This document shows positions 1 through 11,575 of a stretch of 64,000 nucleotides of DNA, piece after piece. Under the pieces are notes generated by a model. The model was not told the DNA's origin, searched no databases, and saw only the letters and a program-made list of their open reading frames with translations. The first letter of the stretch is position 1. The number at the start of each line of letters is the position of its first letter. The translations under genes and the position numbers were made by a program. The stretch is from Helianthus annuus (lineage: Eukaryota > Streptophyta > Magnoliopsida > Asterales > Asteraceae), in NCBI RefSeq assembly GCF_002127325.2, contig NC_035435.2:122569127-122633126 (forward strand), written 5' to 3'.

Positions 1-980
1 CAAATTGTACCAAGAATTCAGGCCCATTTTAGGAAACAACCAATAATATTTCACTAACACTTTGCCTAATCTGAATGCTAGTAAAGATAGATCAAACTTT
101 GCCATTTTTAAAACCTTCAAACCATATTCAAACAAGTTCTTCTTATGTTCATAGTTTTCTAGGGTTTTCATGTTAACATAAACACACATTTATGAGCCAA
201 AAATCACATATTTTTAACAAGATCATGATGCACAAACAAGAAAACATACATTTTATAATCTTGAACATAGTTTTGGTTGGCATAATCATTCCTAAATCAC
301 TATACTTTAGCCATCTTTAAACATGTTATATGAGGGTTTTCACATATGACCAAACTTCACAAATCCTCCTAAAAATCATGCAAAATACTACTAACCAAAC
401 ATTTTCTAGTTCATATACATATCATTCAAGCAAGAATACAAGGCATTGCTAGTTCATAATATTTCACAAATCTTATACACCAAGAAGATAACACTAACCG
501 GTTATGAAAGGAGGGCCGAAAACAAAGAGAAGAGAACCGAGAAGATGGAGTATACGAGTGATGGTCTTGACCGAGTCCTTGTCCGAAATCCTTGCTTGAA
601 CCGAAAGAGGAAGAAGAGTGGTGTTGTTGTTGAAGGTTACTAGTTGAGAGAGAATAGAAGTGTTGTGGGTTTGTGTGTTGTAACAAATGAGGGAAAGTGA
701 GGAGAAGGTGGGATATATATACATGGGGTGTTTCGGGTTGGGCTTGGGGGTTTCGACCCAAACCGGTTACGGCCCAAAGGCCCACTCGCAACCGAGTGAC
801 CCACTCGCAACCGAGTGGTTGCGAGTCGTGGTCTCGGGTCGTGGTTTCGGCTCTCATAAATATATCTATACTACATACATACATCACATATCATGCACAA
901 AATCACGTTTCCATTTAATAATATTTATATACACACAAAATATTACAAGGTGTTCGTTCGGAAAAACCTCGAGTGTCACA
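1..980 (-). mobile_element. LTR (partial) of an LTR retrotransposon, minus orientation
   Basis: Read on the minus strand, the sequence starts TGTGACACTCGAGG at 980, the usual TG start of a plant gypsy LTR. It continues through a GC-rich stretch with repeated CACTCGGTTGCGAGTGGG words (about 780-835), a TATA box at about 711-722, and then a CT-rich transcribed leader. The other end lies outside the window, so no TSD can be confirmed; the bases next to the visible end are AGATT. No internal coding region is visible. Reading frames on either strand here are chance products of the LTR. It could be a solo LTR or the edge of a complete element. Confidence 0.6.
708..724 (-). promoter_or_regulatory. 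LTR TATA box
   Basis: A TATATATCCC-type box on the minus strand, followed downstream by a CT-rich leader with runs of ACACAACAC and TCTCTCAAC. This is the layout of an LTR U3/R junction. It supports the minus orientation of the surrounding LTR. Confidence 0.5.
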
Positions 981-1310
981 AGATTTAACCAAAAAACCTA
1001 ACTGGGTTTGGCCTAAAGGACAAAACGTGCAAGATTTTGAAAGATAAATGACACCGCCTGTCAACTTTTGCGCTAAAGGACATCACCTGAAATTTGATGT
1101 AAACATAAAGGACAAAACTTGTAATTTACTTTAAATTTTATCTTGGGTTGTTTCTAACATGAAAGCTAAAACGCCAATGGGTATGAAGAAAAAAAATTAC
1201 CCAAATGCATCTTTTACAAAAATAACAAAAAAATTGGAGATACATTGCTAAACAATAGCCCAACCATCTGAGCTAAATTTCACATAGTAATTGTTTCAGT
1301 TTGAATATAA
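981..1310. other. Non-coding spacer
   Basis: No gene seen. It contains the phrase 'aaaggacaaaac' more than once and simple A-rich stretches, as in dispersed plant repeats of unknown class. Confidence 0.4.
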
Positions 1311-1990
1311 CTAGTTTTTTACTATCACCATGTTGCGGCGAACGTCTTTTGTTGTTTAGTCTGTGTTTACATGTGTTTTGAAATCACTACGAGCGCGTTG
1401 CACACGGAAACCGCTAACAAGAATAAAAAGAAAATATAGAAAAAACACTAAAAGATAACCAAAAGAAAATCAACCAAAAAAGTTGTATGGTAACAATGTT
1501 GTTCGTATGAAACCTGTGGTCAGAGATGAGCAAATGATACTGGGTACCGGTACCGAATTTCCCGAACCGAAAGATCTTAAGTACCAATTCGGTCCGACTT
1601 TTGGCGTTCTGGTACCGGTTCGCTATCGTTTTTTACCTTCATATACCGGTACCGTAATTGGTATTTTCGGTACCAGTACCGATTCGGTATTGGTTGGCAC
1701 CGAGCTCATCCCTACCCCTCAAACTAAAAAAAGAAATCATTAAAAGTTGAAGAAAATCAACAAAAAAAGTTGCATGATACCGTTGTTGTTCGTACGACAC
1801 CCGTGATCAGGGATGAGCAAATGATACCGGGTAGTAGTACCGAATTTCCCAAAATAAAAGATTTTAAAGATCAATTCGATACTAACTTTTGGTGTTTTCT
1901 GTACCAGTCTGGTGTCGGTTTTTACCTTCATGTACCGATAATCGTACTGGTATTTTCGATACCAGTACCGGTTAACACAAAGTTATCTAA
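1311..1990 (-). mobile_element. Helitron-like 3' end with GGTACC-rich body
   Basis: On the minus strand the sequence reads a GC-rich CGCCGCAAC segment, then ends in CTAG followed by T at 1311-1314. That is the CTRR/T arrangement expected at a Helitron 3' end. Inside lie two diverged direct copies (about 1490-1720 and 1775-1975) of a block starting GATGAGCAAATGATAC and filled with GGTACC and ACCGGTACC palindromes. The same combination recurs at 4290-4523 and 21490-21780. No Rep/helicase ORF is present, so it would be non-autonomous. The far end is not defined. Confidence 0.35.
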
Positions 1991-2560
1991 CTTAAAAAAT
2001 AAGAAGATAATAAAAGTATTAAAAAAACTATATATATATTATTATAATCTTTTATACTTTACTACTGTTCAAAAGACCCATTTATTAATATATAGGTCAA
2101 TTTATATAATAATACGAAAGAAACAAATTTATTTTGGACCCCTAAAACTTTTGTGCCCTGTTCGGTGGCCCACCCTGCACACCCTACGGATCGGCCTGCC
2201 TGGCTGCCCGTTATTATAAACGTGAATTATTTTTTAGGTTTTCTATATCGGAACTAGTACTCTAACCAATCGTACCAAATACCAATATTGACTCAAGAGA
2301 ATCCCTCTAGCTATATTCGAACTGTTATTCAACTTGGTTTGTTAATCGTTACATCTATTTGTAGAGGTGTGTCATTCGTATAATTTTTTTGTATAATATT
2401 TTTTGTGAAATGATGAATTAGTATCCCTCAAATTTCACATTGTATCACATAAAAAAGACAACGAGATATTATACCTTTAACATTTTCAAAGGGGATGCAC
2501 AATAATAAATTATAAATATATTTTATTTAAGTTTTATTGTTTATATATCAATCAAGCTTA
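1991..2560. other. AT-rich non-coding spacer
   Basis: AT-rich sequence with no supported gene and no clear terminal repeats. Confidence 0.4.
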
Positions 2561-3472
2561 GACTATGGGTATGGGGTGGGGGTTGGGTACAAACGCCTAA
2601 GTCACCATCAAGGTGAGCTTGGGTTTCGGTGTGGCCCCTTGGGCGGGTGTTTCAGCCCGGGCGTTGGGCATGCTTAGCGGTCCTTCGTGGCCGGCTCTCA
2701 TTGGCTGGTTGGCTAGGTCATAGCGGCTATGTTTAAAATTTAAAAAATAACCGTTTGGCTTGGCCAAACGGTTCACCCAAGTCACTATAAAACCCCCCAA
2801 CCCCACCGCCTGTCCACGTCGCTACCCCAACCCTTCACTCCACCTACCCGAACCCGCTACCCACACTTGATAAATGGCCTCTTGGACGCACGAGTAAGAG
2901 CTAGCACTTGTCACGAACGTCGTGTACGCGATGAAGGGCCGCCAACCCGGTGAGACCCGTTACTGGCCGGAAGCTTTCGTTAGCTACCGGCACAACGTGG
3001 GGAATGACCGACACAATTTAAATGCGTGCCAACACAAGTGGCGCGAGCTACGACCGAAGCTCGACCGTTTTAAAGCCTACTACGACAGCGTCCCGGGCGG
3101 TGATATAAGTCACGAAGACCGGGTGGCGGTGGCCAACATCGAGTTCCGAGGCAAGGAGCGGAAGCCGTTTGACAAGCTCGCCCTGTTCGAAATCTACCTA
3201 ACGCTTTAGGCTTTTTTTTTTTTTAATTTTGTAATTTTTTTTGTAGAATTTTGTAATTTTTAGGAAATTTTAATAATAATTTTAGGCTTTTTTTCAATTT
3301 TGTGTCTATTTTTTAATTTTAGGTTTTTTTTAAATTTTAATAAAACTGGCCAACCCATGCGGGCTAGCCCCGCCCCGCCATACCAACCCAACACGTCACT
3401 CACTAGGGGGGGGGGTCGAAGTCCACGTGTCAACCCATGCCCCAAACCCCCGCCCCATCATACCCCACGGTC
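2561..3472 (+). mobile_element. PIF/Harbinger-type element, 912 bp, TSD TTA
   Basis: Imperfect terminal inverted repeats are visible: the left end starts GACTATGGGTATGGGG, and the right end read in reverse starts GACCGTGGGGTATGATGGGG. Both run into G-rich GGGGGTTGGG/GGGGGTTTGGGG sequence. The element is flanked by TTA at 2558-2560 and 3473-3475, the three-base TWA duplication typical of PIF/Harbinger. Inside is one short ORF of the Myb/SANT-like type usually carried as ORF1 by this superfamily. There is no transposase, so it is a deletion derivative. Related termini form the tandem array at 22140-23050. Confidence 0.75.
2874..3209 (+). pseudogene. Harbinger-associated Myb/SANT-like ORF1 remnant
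   Basis: The frame opens with an ATG at 2874 and meets a TAA at 2895-2897. It continues in the same frame to a stop at 3207-3209. The start context (SWTHE, stop, ELALV) fits the first helix of a plant Myb/SANT-like DNA-binding domain. A second helix region NACQHKWRELRPKLDRF follows with its conserved tryptophan. The usual family protein is about 300 residues; this is about 110 and lacks the C-terminal 'NAM-associated' half. A downstream ATG at 2922 would give 95 residues but removes half the domain. In Harbinger elements ORF1 helps bind transposon ends; this copy is probably non-functional. Confidence 0.6.
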
Positions 3473-3669
3473 TTAACTAACAATAAATTAGTCCTTCCAT
3501 TTGTGGCCTAGAAGTAGGAGGCTTGGGTTTTCAATGGAGACTCAAGTTTAATTCTTACTTATGTTATTTTGGGGTTGATATAGGCAATGAAGGATTTGGA
3601 CTAGGCCTTGTGTGAGGTTGTCAATTCGATTTCTGAGCCCAACTGGGTTTTCGTCCCACCATGTGTTAT

Positions 3670-3775
3670 GCCAGAAATTTCTGCTCTTGTGGTGGCACAA
3701 CGACTGTCAAGTGGGGCAATACGCCAGAGAGTTCTGCTCTTGTGGTGGCACAACGCCAGAGAGTTCTGCTCTTGC
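3670..3775 (+). repeat. Short tandem repeat, three partial units
   Basis: The segment GAGTTCTGCTCTTG(TGGTGGCACAACG) occurs three times, with spacings of about 53 and 32 bases. It accounts for the repetitive 75-81 residue open frames in both orientations here, so I do not call a gene. Confidence 0.6.
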
Positions 3776-3859
3776 CGACTGTATGGTATTCCAGGGAAAC
3801 TCCCAAAAAAGCCAAACTTTGAAGCCAACTTAGGTCCTGTTAAGACAACATAGTCTGGC

Positions 3860-4290
3860 CAAAGTGGGATAATACGGGGCTCTCCGATTTGGAGAGTGTG
3901 ATAACCTTATACATGAAGTTCAACGTTAAAAAAAATTCAGTAAATTACTATTTTCTTGTTATTGTTTTTTTTACTTTTACATTTACTAATTGTTTTTGTT
4001 ATTTTCTTTTTTTTAACTTTAATTTTTTCTTTATTGTATTATTATTATTATTATTATCATTATTATGTATTATAATAATTACTTTTCAGTATATTTTGTT
4101 TTTTCGTTTATAATTTTATATATTTAAACGAGTCAAATATGCTTTTGTTTCTTTATCGTGAGAAATTGGGCCAATACCATCTGAACTATATCAGTACTAA
4201 TACCGTATTTATTTTTATAATTTTCTTGACATGGCTGTATAAAGTTTGTTGAAAATAAAGTTGTATTCGAATAGATTATTTTTATACCAT
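3860..4290. other. AT-rich non-coding spacer
   Basis: Long T-rich and ATT-microsatellite stretch (around 4035-4070). No gene seen. Confidence 0.5.
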
Positions 4291-4523
4291 GGCTATAACG
4301 AGTGCTAATATGATAACTTTAGCGTCACGAATCGAACCGTTACCAGCTGAAAAACATCGGTACCTATACTGGTATTCGTTTTATGGTTTTCTATCCATGT
4401 AAAACACGTGGCGATATCTTCTTCTGCGTATCTCTTTCGGTTGCTATTCTGAGTGCTAGTACCGTATCGAATCGAACTGATACCGATTGAAACCCACTGC
4501 GAAGCACGGGTAATCCCACTAGT
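4290..4523 (+). mobile_element. Helitron-like 3' end, plus orientation
   Basis: GGTACC/ACCGATTGAA-type sequence leads into a short imperfect GC hairpin (CCCACTGCGAAGCACGGG, about 4493-4511) and then CTAG at 4519-4522 followed by T. This is the arrangement expected at a Helitron 3' end. It faces the similar terminus at 1311 in opposite orientation. The 5' end is not identified. Confidence 0.4.
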
Positions 4524-4803
4524 TATATAACAAACAATCTTTTTATTTGAGTCACGTGAAATTAGATACTAGCGCTATGTGTTATATTATTGCCGAGTAC
4601 TTATTTAATAATAAATTATTCATTAAAATCATGTTTGGTAAATTGGGTAGGTTAAGTCGACTGTGTGGCGAGTCAGAACATGGTTAGAGTAGGATCACTC
4701 ATGTAAATTTGGTTTATCTAAATTTGGTTAAGGTCAAAATGGGTTTACTCACTATATTAGTTTTGTAACGGCTTGTGGCAACAACAAAGGGTTGCAATAG
4801 AGG

Positions 4804-5543
4804 TGTTGGATCTGAGTTTCTTTTTGATTGTATTTTGTGTTTGAAGTTAAGATGAAAATGGATGAGTTGTGCAGCGGAATTAAAATGAAAACAAACTTTG
4901 CATACAATCAAATGAGAGTAATACTTTAATCAAACACCTTTTACACAATGAACCGAATGATTGAATTTAATTTCACCAATGATTACAAAGATAGATGTAT
5001 GAATGCAAACTCCCCCTTAGCCCGAGCTCAGTAGTTTGTTCGTGCAAAGAAGATGAATGATGTAAAGAGCTAATAGAACAGTACAAAGTACTGAACTATT
5101 TATAGGCACTTGCAAACTACTGAGCATCTTTGCTGACGTCACCATGAAAGTGACATCTAACCTCCTAACAAACTCTAACCTCTGATCTATACAGACACTG
5201 TTTGTGTTAACTACTGCTAATACATTCTATTACATAACAGACTTTAGAACAGCTGCTGCAACCTTCTACTGCTGTGAACCCAGCAGCACTTGTCCGGATC
5301 AGTAGTGCTTGACTCAAGGCAGTAGATTGAATCAGCAGGACTTTAGTCTTCCATCAGATCTTTAGTTGAGCAGCAGTTATGAGTCAGCAGTTTGGTAAGA
5401 TCAGCAGATAGGAGGTCATCAGTAGTTGTAATCACTTTCAAGGGGAGAGATTTGTATATCAGCATCTGCTTATTCAGAATCCACTGTTCTGATTCAGTTT
5501 TGGCTTTTATTATCTGTTCCTCTGATAGGGTTCAATCCCAACA
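4804..5543 (-). mobile_element. Solo LTR, 740 bp, TSD AGAGG
   Basis: The plus strand begins TGTTGGATCTGAG and ends TCAATCCCAACA, so both ends show TGTTGG...CCAACA. AGAGG occurs directly outside both ends (4799-4803 and 5544-5548), a perfect 5-bp target duplication. On the minus strand a TATAAATAG box lies at about 5095-5106, preceded by a U3 full of CAGCAG/ACTACTG words and followed by a CT-rich leader. No internal region is present. This is the product expected when the two LTRs of a full element recombine. Copia is more likely than gypsy from the compact LTR, but this is not proven. Confidence 0.85.
5094..5107 (-). promoter_or_regulatory. TATA box of solo LTR
   Basis: CCTATAAATAG on the minus strand, correctly placed between the motif-rich U3 and the CT-rich leader of the solo LTR. 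The LTR may still be able to start transcription toward lower coordinates. Confidence 0.6.
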
Positions 5544-6208
5544 AGAGGTATCAACGACAAATCATAGGTGGTGACAACAAAGAACGACAACGATATTGGC
5601 CTGTTTGGATCATTGTCAATTTATCAAACAATTGAGAAAATATCTAACTAATTCTTTTATAAATAATATTCATGTATGAAAACACATAATAATTAATCAT
5701 TTTGTTGAAATAGAGCTTAAAGTTTTTTTCCCAAGAACAAAATTATTTGAACACCTTATCAATTGTTAAAAATTAACGGTTTCACTAGCTCTCACCATTG
5801 GTTTCTCATCATGCTGGTTGTTATTCTGCTATGGGGTAAGCATGCTGAGTAGCCCCATTGCTACACTCTCCACATGGGATCCACATTATCATCACCCATT
5901 TCATCCCCATCAAGGGAGTGTTGTTCCCCATCCCCCTTTCCCTTTTCTTCCTTTTCCCTCCAATCTCAACCATACATTTCATCAAAAGACATTCGGGGAG
6001 ATGGGGGAGTTTTTCCCGATTCCACCGAAACCGAACCAAGGGGGCGGTATTCCCCTTGGCATTGACCTACCTCACTTCCCCCTCCCTTGTCGAACCTCAC
6101 ACCCCACAACCTTACTAAGTATCCCCATTCACAAGCCAATTGGAAAACAGATATCAAGAATCCAAGCTAAAGGGAGGAAAATACAGAAGAACATAATTAA
6201 TAGGTAGA
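5544..6208. other. Non-coding spacer, C-rich block
   Basis: No supported gene. Positions 5860-6120 are CT-rich and stay open on both strands, which gives overlapping ORFs up to 129 codons. I see no domain and do not call them. Confidence 0.4.
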
Positions 6209-6514
6209 CTAGGTTTTAATGTAAGCAGCGAAGTGCATGTAGTCCGTGGATGACACTGTCATTACTGGTGAATGTCCGTGGGTTGCAAGCATCAAAGTGC
6301 TTGTAGTCCGTGGGTTGCAAGCAGCGAAGTGCTTATGGTTAAACGAGGTTGGTTTAGGTGGGTCAGCTTTGGATTCATCTGAAATGTCGGGGGAATTGAA
6401 GGCGTTGATCTTGCTAACGATGTCGGGTATCACTTGTACCATGAAAGAGATCATCCTCTTGCTTGAGCTCGACTTAGAGCTCTTCTTGGAGTTGGAAAGG
6501 CGGTTAAAAGACAT
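6209..6514 (-). CDS. Unrecognised small ORF, 101 codons
   Basis: An open frame starting MSFNRLSNSKKSSKSSSSKR, with a Lys/Ser-rich N-terminus and then a hydrophobic stretch MISFMVQVIPDIVSKI. I do not recognise a family. The C-terminal third (plus strand 6230-6340) is made of a repeated 'GTCCGTGGGTTGCAAGC' segment, so that part is probably not original protein. It may be the start of a transposon-encoded protein cut off by rearrangement. Confidence 0.2.
   Translation of the reverse strand: MSFNRLSNSKKSSKSSSSKRMISFMVQVIPDIVSKINAFNSPDISDESKADPPKPTSFNHKHFAACNPRTTSTLMLATHGHSPVMTVSSTDYMHFAAYIKT
6228..6340. repeat. Short direct repeats
   Basis: The segment AGTCCGTGG(GTTGCAAGC) followed by (AGCGAAGTGC) recurs about three times with 40-60 base spacing. 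Confidence 0.5.
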
Positions 6515-7488
6515 CTAAAAGATCGAGTAAAAAGGAAAGGATGAGACTTGATCATAAGTTGTTGGAAAATAACTTGTATAATTTAGCATGTAGCATGTCA
6601 CATAACACGTAAGTTTCAAGTGGTTGACATAAGCATAACAAGAATTCACTTTGAATAGTCATAAATAATGACGAAAAGATTGTAAATTTAGTTTGTTCAC
6701 GACGACTATTATAGTTTGAGATTGCGAGTAAAGTGCGATTCAGTTTTTCGACTTTGAAATGAAAGAGGTATCAAATGTAAAACACATTAAAATTGATATG
6801 ACATAAAGGAGATTCAATGTAAAATCTTGGAATGTCTCAGAAAGAAACTAAGACTATTCCAAACTGGTTGAAAATTCTTTTGAGTTAGGGAAACATGTTT
6901 TGGCCTAATAGGTAGAAAACTCTCGCCGAAATTTCGGTTTATGGTATTCACCCTTCCGGTTACTACATGTCCCTAGTTAATCGAAAATTTGAGACTTTGA
7001 CGAGATTGAAAATCAAAGAGTGGGACTAGTTATCAAGATGCGGGTTTCACCCCTAACTTGACAATGTCGTTCCCCAAGTGTGGTTAGTACTTACCGAACG
7101 AGATAAGGAACTAATTCCGACTCGTTGGTAAGGGTCCACTAGAATAAGAATGGGAAATTCTCCATCACGGTGTGGAAATCACTCCTAACTTGATGGTACA
7201 ATTTCGTGAAAAAAAATCGATAACGCGGATTGAGGAATATCACCAAAGTGAGGGTTTTCACGCCTCGTCTCACTTGTGAAATAAGAGTGTCTTCACTTTT
7301 TCGTGTGTGTATTATAGTTTGTCTTAGGAGAGACTTGTATATTTAAGACAAAAGATAAGATGGGAAGCAAAGTAGGGATAATTCAAATATTTAAGCATGA
7401 TAACAAGAATGGTCAAGTATGGTTTCCTAAACTATAGAATACATAAAAAAGCATGGAATTTTTTTCCTAATTCCCTATAGTTATGGCT
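6515..7488 (-). mobile_element. Leader/internal remnant of an older gypsy-like element
   Basis: No coding region is readable. The right end reads, on the minus strand, CAGAGCCATAACTATAGGG directly after an LTR-like end ...GGTTGGGGTGTCA. This looks like the 3' part of an initiator-Met primer-binding site whose first bases have been lost. The block would then be the 5' leader of a gypsy element running toward lower coordinates. Confidence 0.35.
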
Positions 7489-7711
7489 CTGACACCCCAA
7501 CCGATGGTAGAATCATCAGAGTGAGACAAAAACAAGATTGTTCGAGACATCATAACATGTTATTTGTGACAATAATTAAATAATTCGAATTTCATTGCAT
7601 ACTAAAAGAGATATACATTGTCTTGGAATAAAAAGTACAATATAATGCAATTAAACATAACATCATGAAACAAATACATAAGTTTAAAGTTTAGGTATGT
7701 TTCTAGTCCAC
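7489..7711 (-). mobile_element. Older gypsy LTR fragment, left half
   Basis: On the plus strand it starts TGACACCCCAACCGATGG, a typical gypsy LTR terminus read from its end. The sequence is interrupted at 7711 by the 7712-15326 insertion and resumes at 15332 after the duplicated TCCAC. Joining the two sides restores a continuous LTR-like sequence. Confidence 0.45.
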
Positions 7712-9107
7712 TATAACAACCCTCTAAAATTTATTTCCGACACTTCTAAAATATTTAGAACACCCCTATACGTCCTAACTCGTATACGTAAAATAGGCCC
7801 GAAATACCTTTATATCATTAAAGATCAAATAAAAACAATAAATCAAGTCTGTCACGGGGCGCGACAGATTGCTTCTGATTCTACGCGGGCCGCGAGCGAG
7901 TAACAAACGGCGTAACCACATCGTGCCACGTGGCAGGACACGCATCAACCTCACCCGATGACTTAGCACACCGGTTGCCGCCTTAGGGGCCCTCGCGGGG
8001 CGCGTAAGACCCTTCCCCATCTGTCGCGGGGCGCAACAAAGTGCCGAACAGGCACTATAAATAGATGCCATCGGCATTCACTTGCAATTCGTTCATAAAA
8101 ATCAATTCTCTCTCAATTTCTGAATAGTAATTATTATACCCGGGCATTATACCCCCTAATTAGCGAAGCTCTGCCTCGTTGTAAGTATTTTAACCCCTGG
8201 TTACGTATTAGATACGCTGCCCGATTGATCTAGTGCTCCGTAACGGCTGTCGAGGTTCTGCCCGACGTAGTCGTTGGAGTTCTGTCTCTGGGAGGGTATA
8301 ACTAATGTAAATTTGGGTTATTATACTAACGCGTGTGCATTATTTAAAATTTATAGATTATAACCCGGAAGCCACAGGAAATTACCTTAAATAGCAATGT
8401 GAGCGATCCTTCTTTTCGTAAACCCTTTTTTGTGAGTAATCTCCTTTTTGCAAACTGCTTTTACAAAATCTCAAATGCTTAACATTATATTAAACAGTTA
8501 TTGAGTATTTGTATTCTACAATTATCGTCGGTATGTTGGGGTTTTGTATACAAAATTTGTTACTACAATGTGAGTAGTAATATGACCACAAGTCGGGTTG
8601 ACAGTACCGTGGGTGGTAATTAAGGTAGATGGAAACAAATGTAATTACGCGATCGTCCTCAATGCTGTAGACTAATAAAACCTGTTTTGATTAAACTGGG
8701 ATTCACTCATCAGTATTTCTTATCGATAAAATGTTTTAAACAAGTGTTTCAGGTAACTTAGTGTGAAAGCCCATAAAAGCCAGCTGGAGAGCACTGAAGA
8801 CTTAGAAAAGTGGCTATAAAAGTTACCAAACTAAAAAGGAGAATTGTTTTCAATAATTGGGATTATTCCCTATAAATGTATTATAAACAAAATCGGGTTT
8901 TGTCCCACTTGTTTATTATAAAAGTACTATCAGAAAAACTTGTGTTTTATCCCAGTATTCTATTTTTAAGATTTTGGTGTTTAACTCTGATAAAATATTT
9001 CCTAACTACGGTCCTGGTGAAATTTCCGCTGCCAAATTAATGAACACCGATACCATCTGACTGGCTCGTGGCTTCTGCTCCCAGGGTAGGAGTCGGGGGC
9101 TGTGACA
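7712..9107 (+). repeat. 5' LTR of gypsy element
   Basis: 1396 bp, colinear with 13928-15326 with a few percent differences by eye. It includes a CTGTCRCGGGGCGCGACAG palindrome (about 7851-7868), a second CGCGGGGCGC block, and a CTATAAATAG TATA box near 8054-8063. Short open frames on its minus strand are LTR shadows. Confidence 0.9.
8054..8063 (+). promoter_or_regulatory. TATA box of gypsy 5' LTR
   Basis: GCACTATAAATAGATGCC, downstream of the GC-rich palindromes. The same box is present in the 3' LTR at about 14277-14286. Confidence 0.6.
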
Positions 9108-9112
9108 GAAGG

Positions 9113-9124
9113 TGGTATCAGAGC
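9113..9124 (+). promoter_or_regulatory. Primer-binding site (tRNA-iMet type)
   Basis: TGGTATCAGAGC lies five bases after the end of the 5' LTR. It is the common plant retrotransposon primer site complementary to the 3' end of initiator methionine tRNA, and it fixes the plus orientation. Confidence 0.85.
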
Positions 9125-11575
9125 TATGCCACTGGTTTAAGCCCTTTAGGTGTTGTTCCAATACCTAAACCCTTAACCATTTGTGTTAGGAAATTAATAT
9201 CTTTTGTGTTATTCTATGTTTATCATGATTTTTATGTTATTTAACGAATTTTGAATTCCCAACATATGTTACCTATATCTGTATCTTATAGTTATGATGT
9301 ATTATATATATATTAATATCATGTCTTAGTAAATTTTGTGATACTTTATATATATATCATATCCATATGTATATGTGGGAATATAATGCAATATAAATTT
9401 TATAACAATAATATAATTTAATATTAATATTTTAATATTAATATAAGATAAATGCAATTCAGAAATGATACTTTGAAAATATCATAATATAAATATTAAG
9501 ATAATATGTAATATACTTAAATGATTTTATGACATTTAAATTTTCAAGATGTGTAACTCCTATTTGTATTTTATAGTATGTTATGCTATAAATATATATA
9601 GAAGATATATTCATAATATATTATATGGTATATGCCATACCCATATATTTATGTGAATATAATTCAAAATAAAATTATAGTATTATGATATTGATATTAA
9701 TATCTTAATCAAAGATATAAAATAGCACCCTTGGGTATAATATCACTTTAATATCATAATATAAAATATTATTCAATAAAAGCAGTATATTTTATGATTT
9801 ATGATAAAATCCAAAAGTTTTACTCGATTGAAAGATATGTATTTGTCAAAATTTTGAGAAAACTATACTTAATTTTGTTAAAACATAACATTTCAGCATT
9901 GTTTAGATACAATAATTAAAATATTTTATAAATCACTTTATAATTCCTTATCATACTATTAAATATTAAATATGTAGACTACTCATCAAAATTTGATAAG
10001 TTACGTAATGTTCAGAAATTATATGTATAATTAATATTGATGATAATTAACATGCTAGAGAAATTTTTAATACGCGAACGCTTTTTAAGAAAAGTCTTTA
10101 ATATATACTGTTACTATTTACCATCATTATTATTAATATAATACACTAAATTAAATATTATTAAATTCTGTTTTAAATTAAAACTAATAATATTAATATT
10201 TTGGAAAAATAAAATAATTGGCTCTTGAATAAAGCTATGTTAAGAGAATTTTATAAAACAAAATTCTTAATTTATTTATACAAATAATGAACAAGAATTA
10301 TTATAGTTCGTAATTCATAGTTGACGATTCTAAAACTTAAGCACATATATACATATACAATGGAAGATATAAAATATTTTATAAGACAGTATTTATGAAA
10401 CAGGAATATGTATAACAACTTGATACTGTGTAATTAAATAATACCTATATATCAATGGGAAATAGCCTAAACCTATTTCTTAGATTATATGTAAATTAGA
10501 TATACGTATATTTTATAACTTGTATCAATAATATAAATAATGTTTCATCTATGCAATAAAGATATGTACAAAAACATTTAGTACGGTATAACGATATGGT
10601 TTAAAATATATGTACATATATCTCAAAAGAAACAACCTGTTTAGTATTTGATAAGTTTAATTCATTTCTTAAACTATATTTAGGTTATATGTACATATAT
10701 TCTAAGATGAGAATGATACTTTACTAAATTTAAAAACATTAAACTTTGTATTCTATATTATGATTAAGATTCAAGTCCTAAATATGTTACAATCAGAATA
10801 AGTCAACCTATCAATTAAAGATTAAATTGTTCTAAAAGAACTCAGGAGATTTATATCTTTATTAAATTTAGTTCTTTTAATAAATTTTTTTCTTCCGAAA
10901 TATTATGTTCAACAAACCTGATGGAAATTTATAAACAAAGTTATAAGAATAAACAGAACAATTAAAATAATTAGTTATATAATTGGATTCTCATGAATTG
11001 ATATTATATGTATATATTATAGTAAATTTTAAAACCTTACATCTATATGTATGTATGTACAAGACACAATTTTCTTGATAATATATAATATAATGATCAG
11101 ATGTCTTCAATAGAAGGACAAATTTTTATAATAGAAGAAACAAACCTACATGTTTACTCAAGATCTATTTTGAGACCCAACTTTAATTGAAAAGATACCT
11201 TAAGGATATCTGTATTAGCACCACCTCTTGAAAAATAATAAATGTGTCAATGACGGAAAATCTCAGAATTTCATATAAAGCTTTTACCTTTACTTTGAAT
11301 ACATATCCAGTCATGGGTTCTGGAAATATTAAATTAAGACAACATAGAGAGAAGCTATTACACCAAAGGAAGAAACAACACATATAAAATATACATTTTT
11401 CTTATATTTTGATAAAATATATAGTAAGAGAAAATGTTAAGATATAACATGTATATATGTATACCTTAATATATATATAATTATCAACGAATAATACTAA
11501 TGAGTTATGACTATAATTGTGTTAAACAAAATGTGCCTGTATAATTACCTAGTTCTATGATAATTATATCTGAAC
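9125..11575 (+). other. AT-rich non-coding interior of gypsy element
   Basis: About 2.4 kb between the primer-binding site and the first gag remnant. It is dominated by ATATAT/TAATATTAAT runs and codes for nothing I can identify. It is unusually long for a gypsy leader. Confidence 0.6.

Noticed and set aside
426..918. Overlapping ORFs of 65-153 codons on both strands
   Set aside because: They lie within an LTR with its own TATA box, have no domain, and contradict each other in frame and strand.
5818..6207. 129-codon proline-rich ORF
   Set aside because: C-rich sequence is open on both strands. There is no recognisable domain and no conservation evidence.
7775..8077. Matching ORFs of 100 and 109 codons on the minus strand of both gypsy LTRs (also 13970-14299)
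   Set aside because: They are present twice only because the LTR is duplicated, and run opposite to the LTR transcript.
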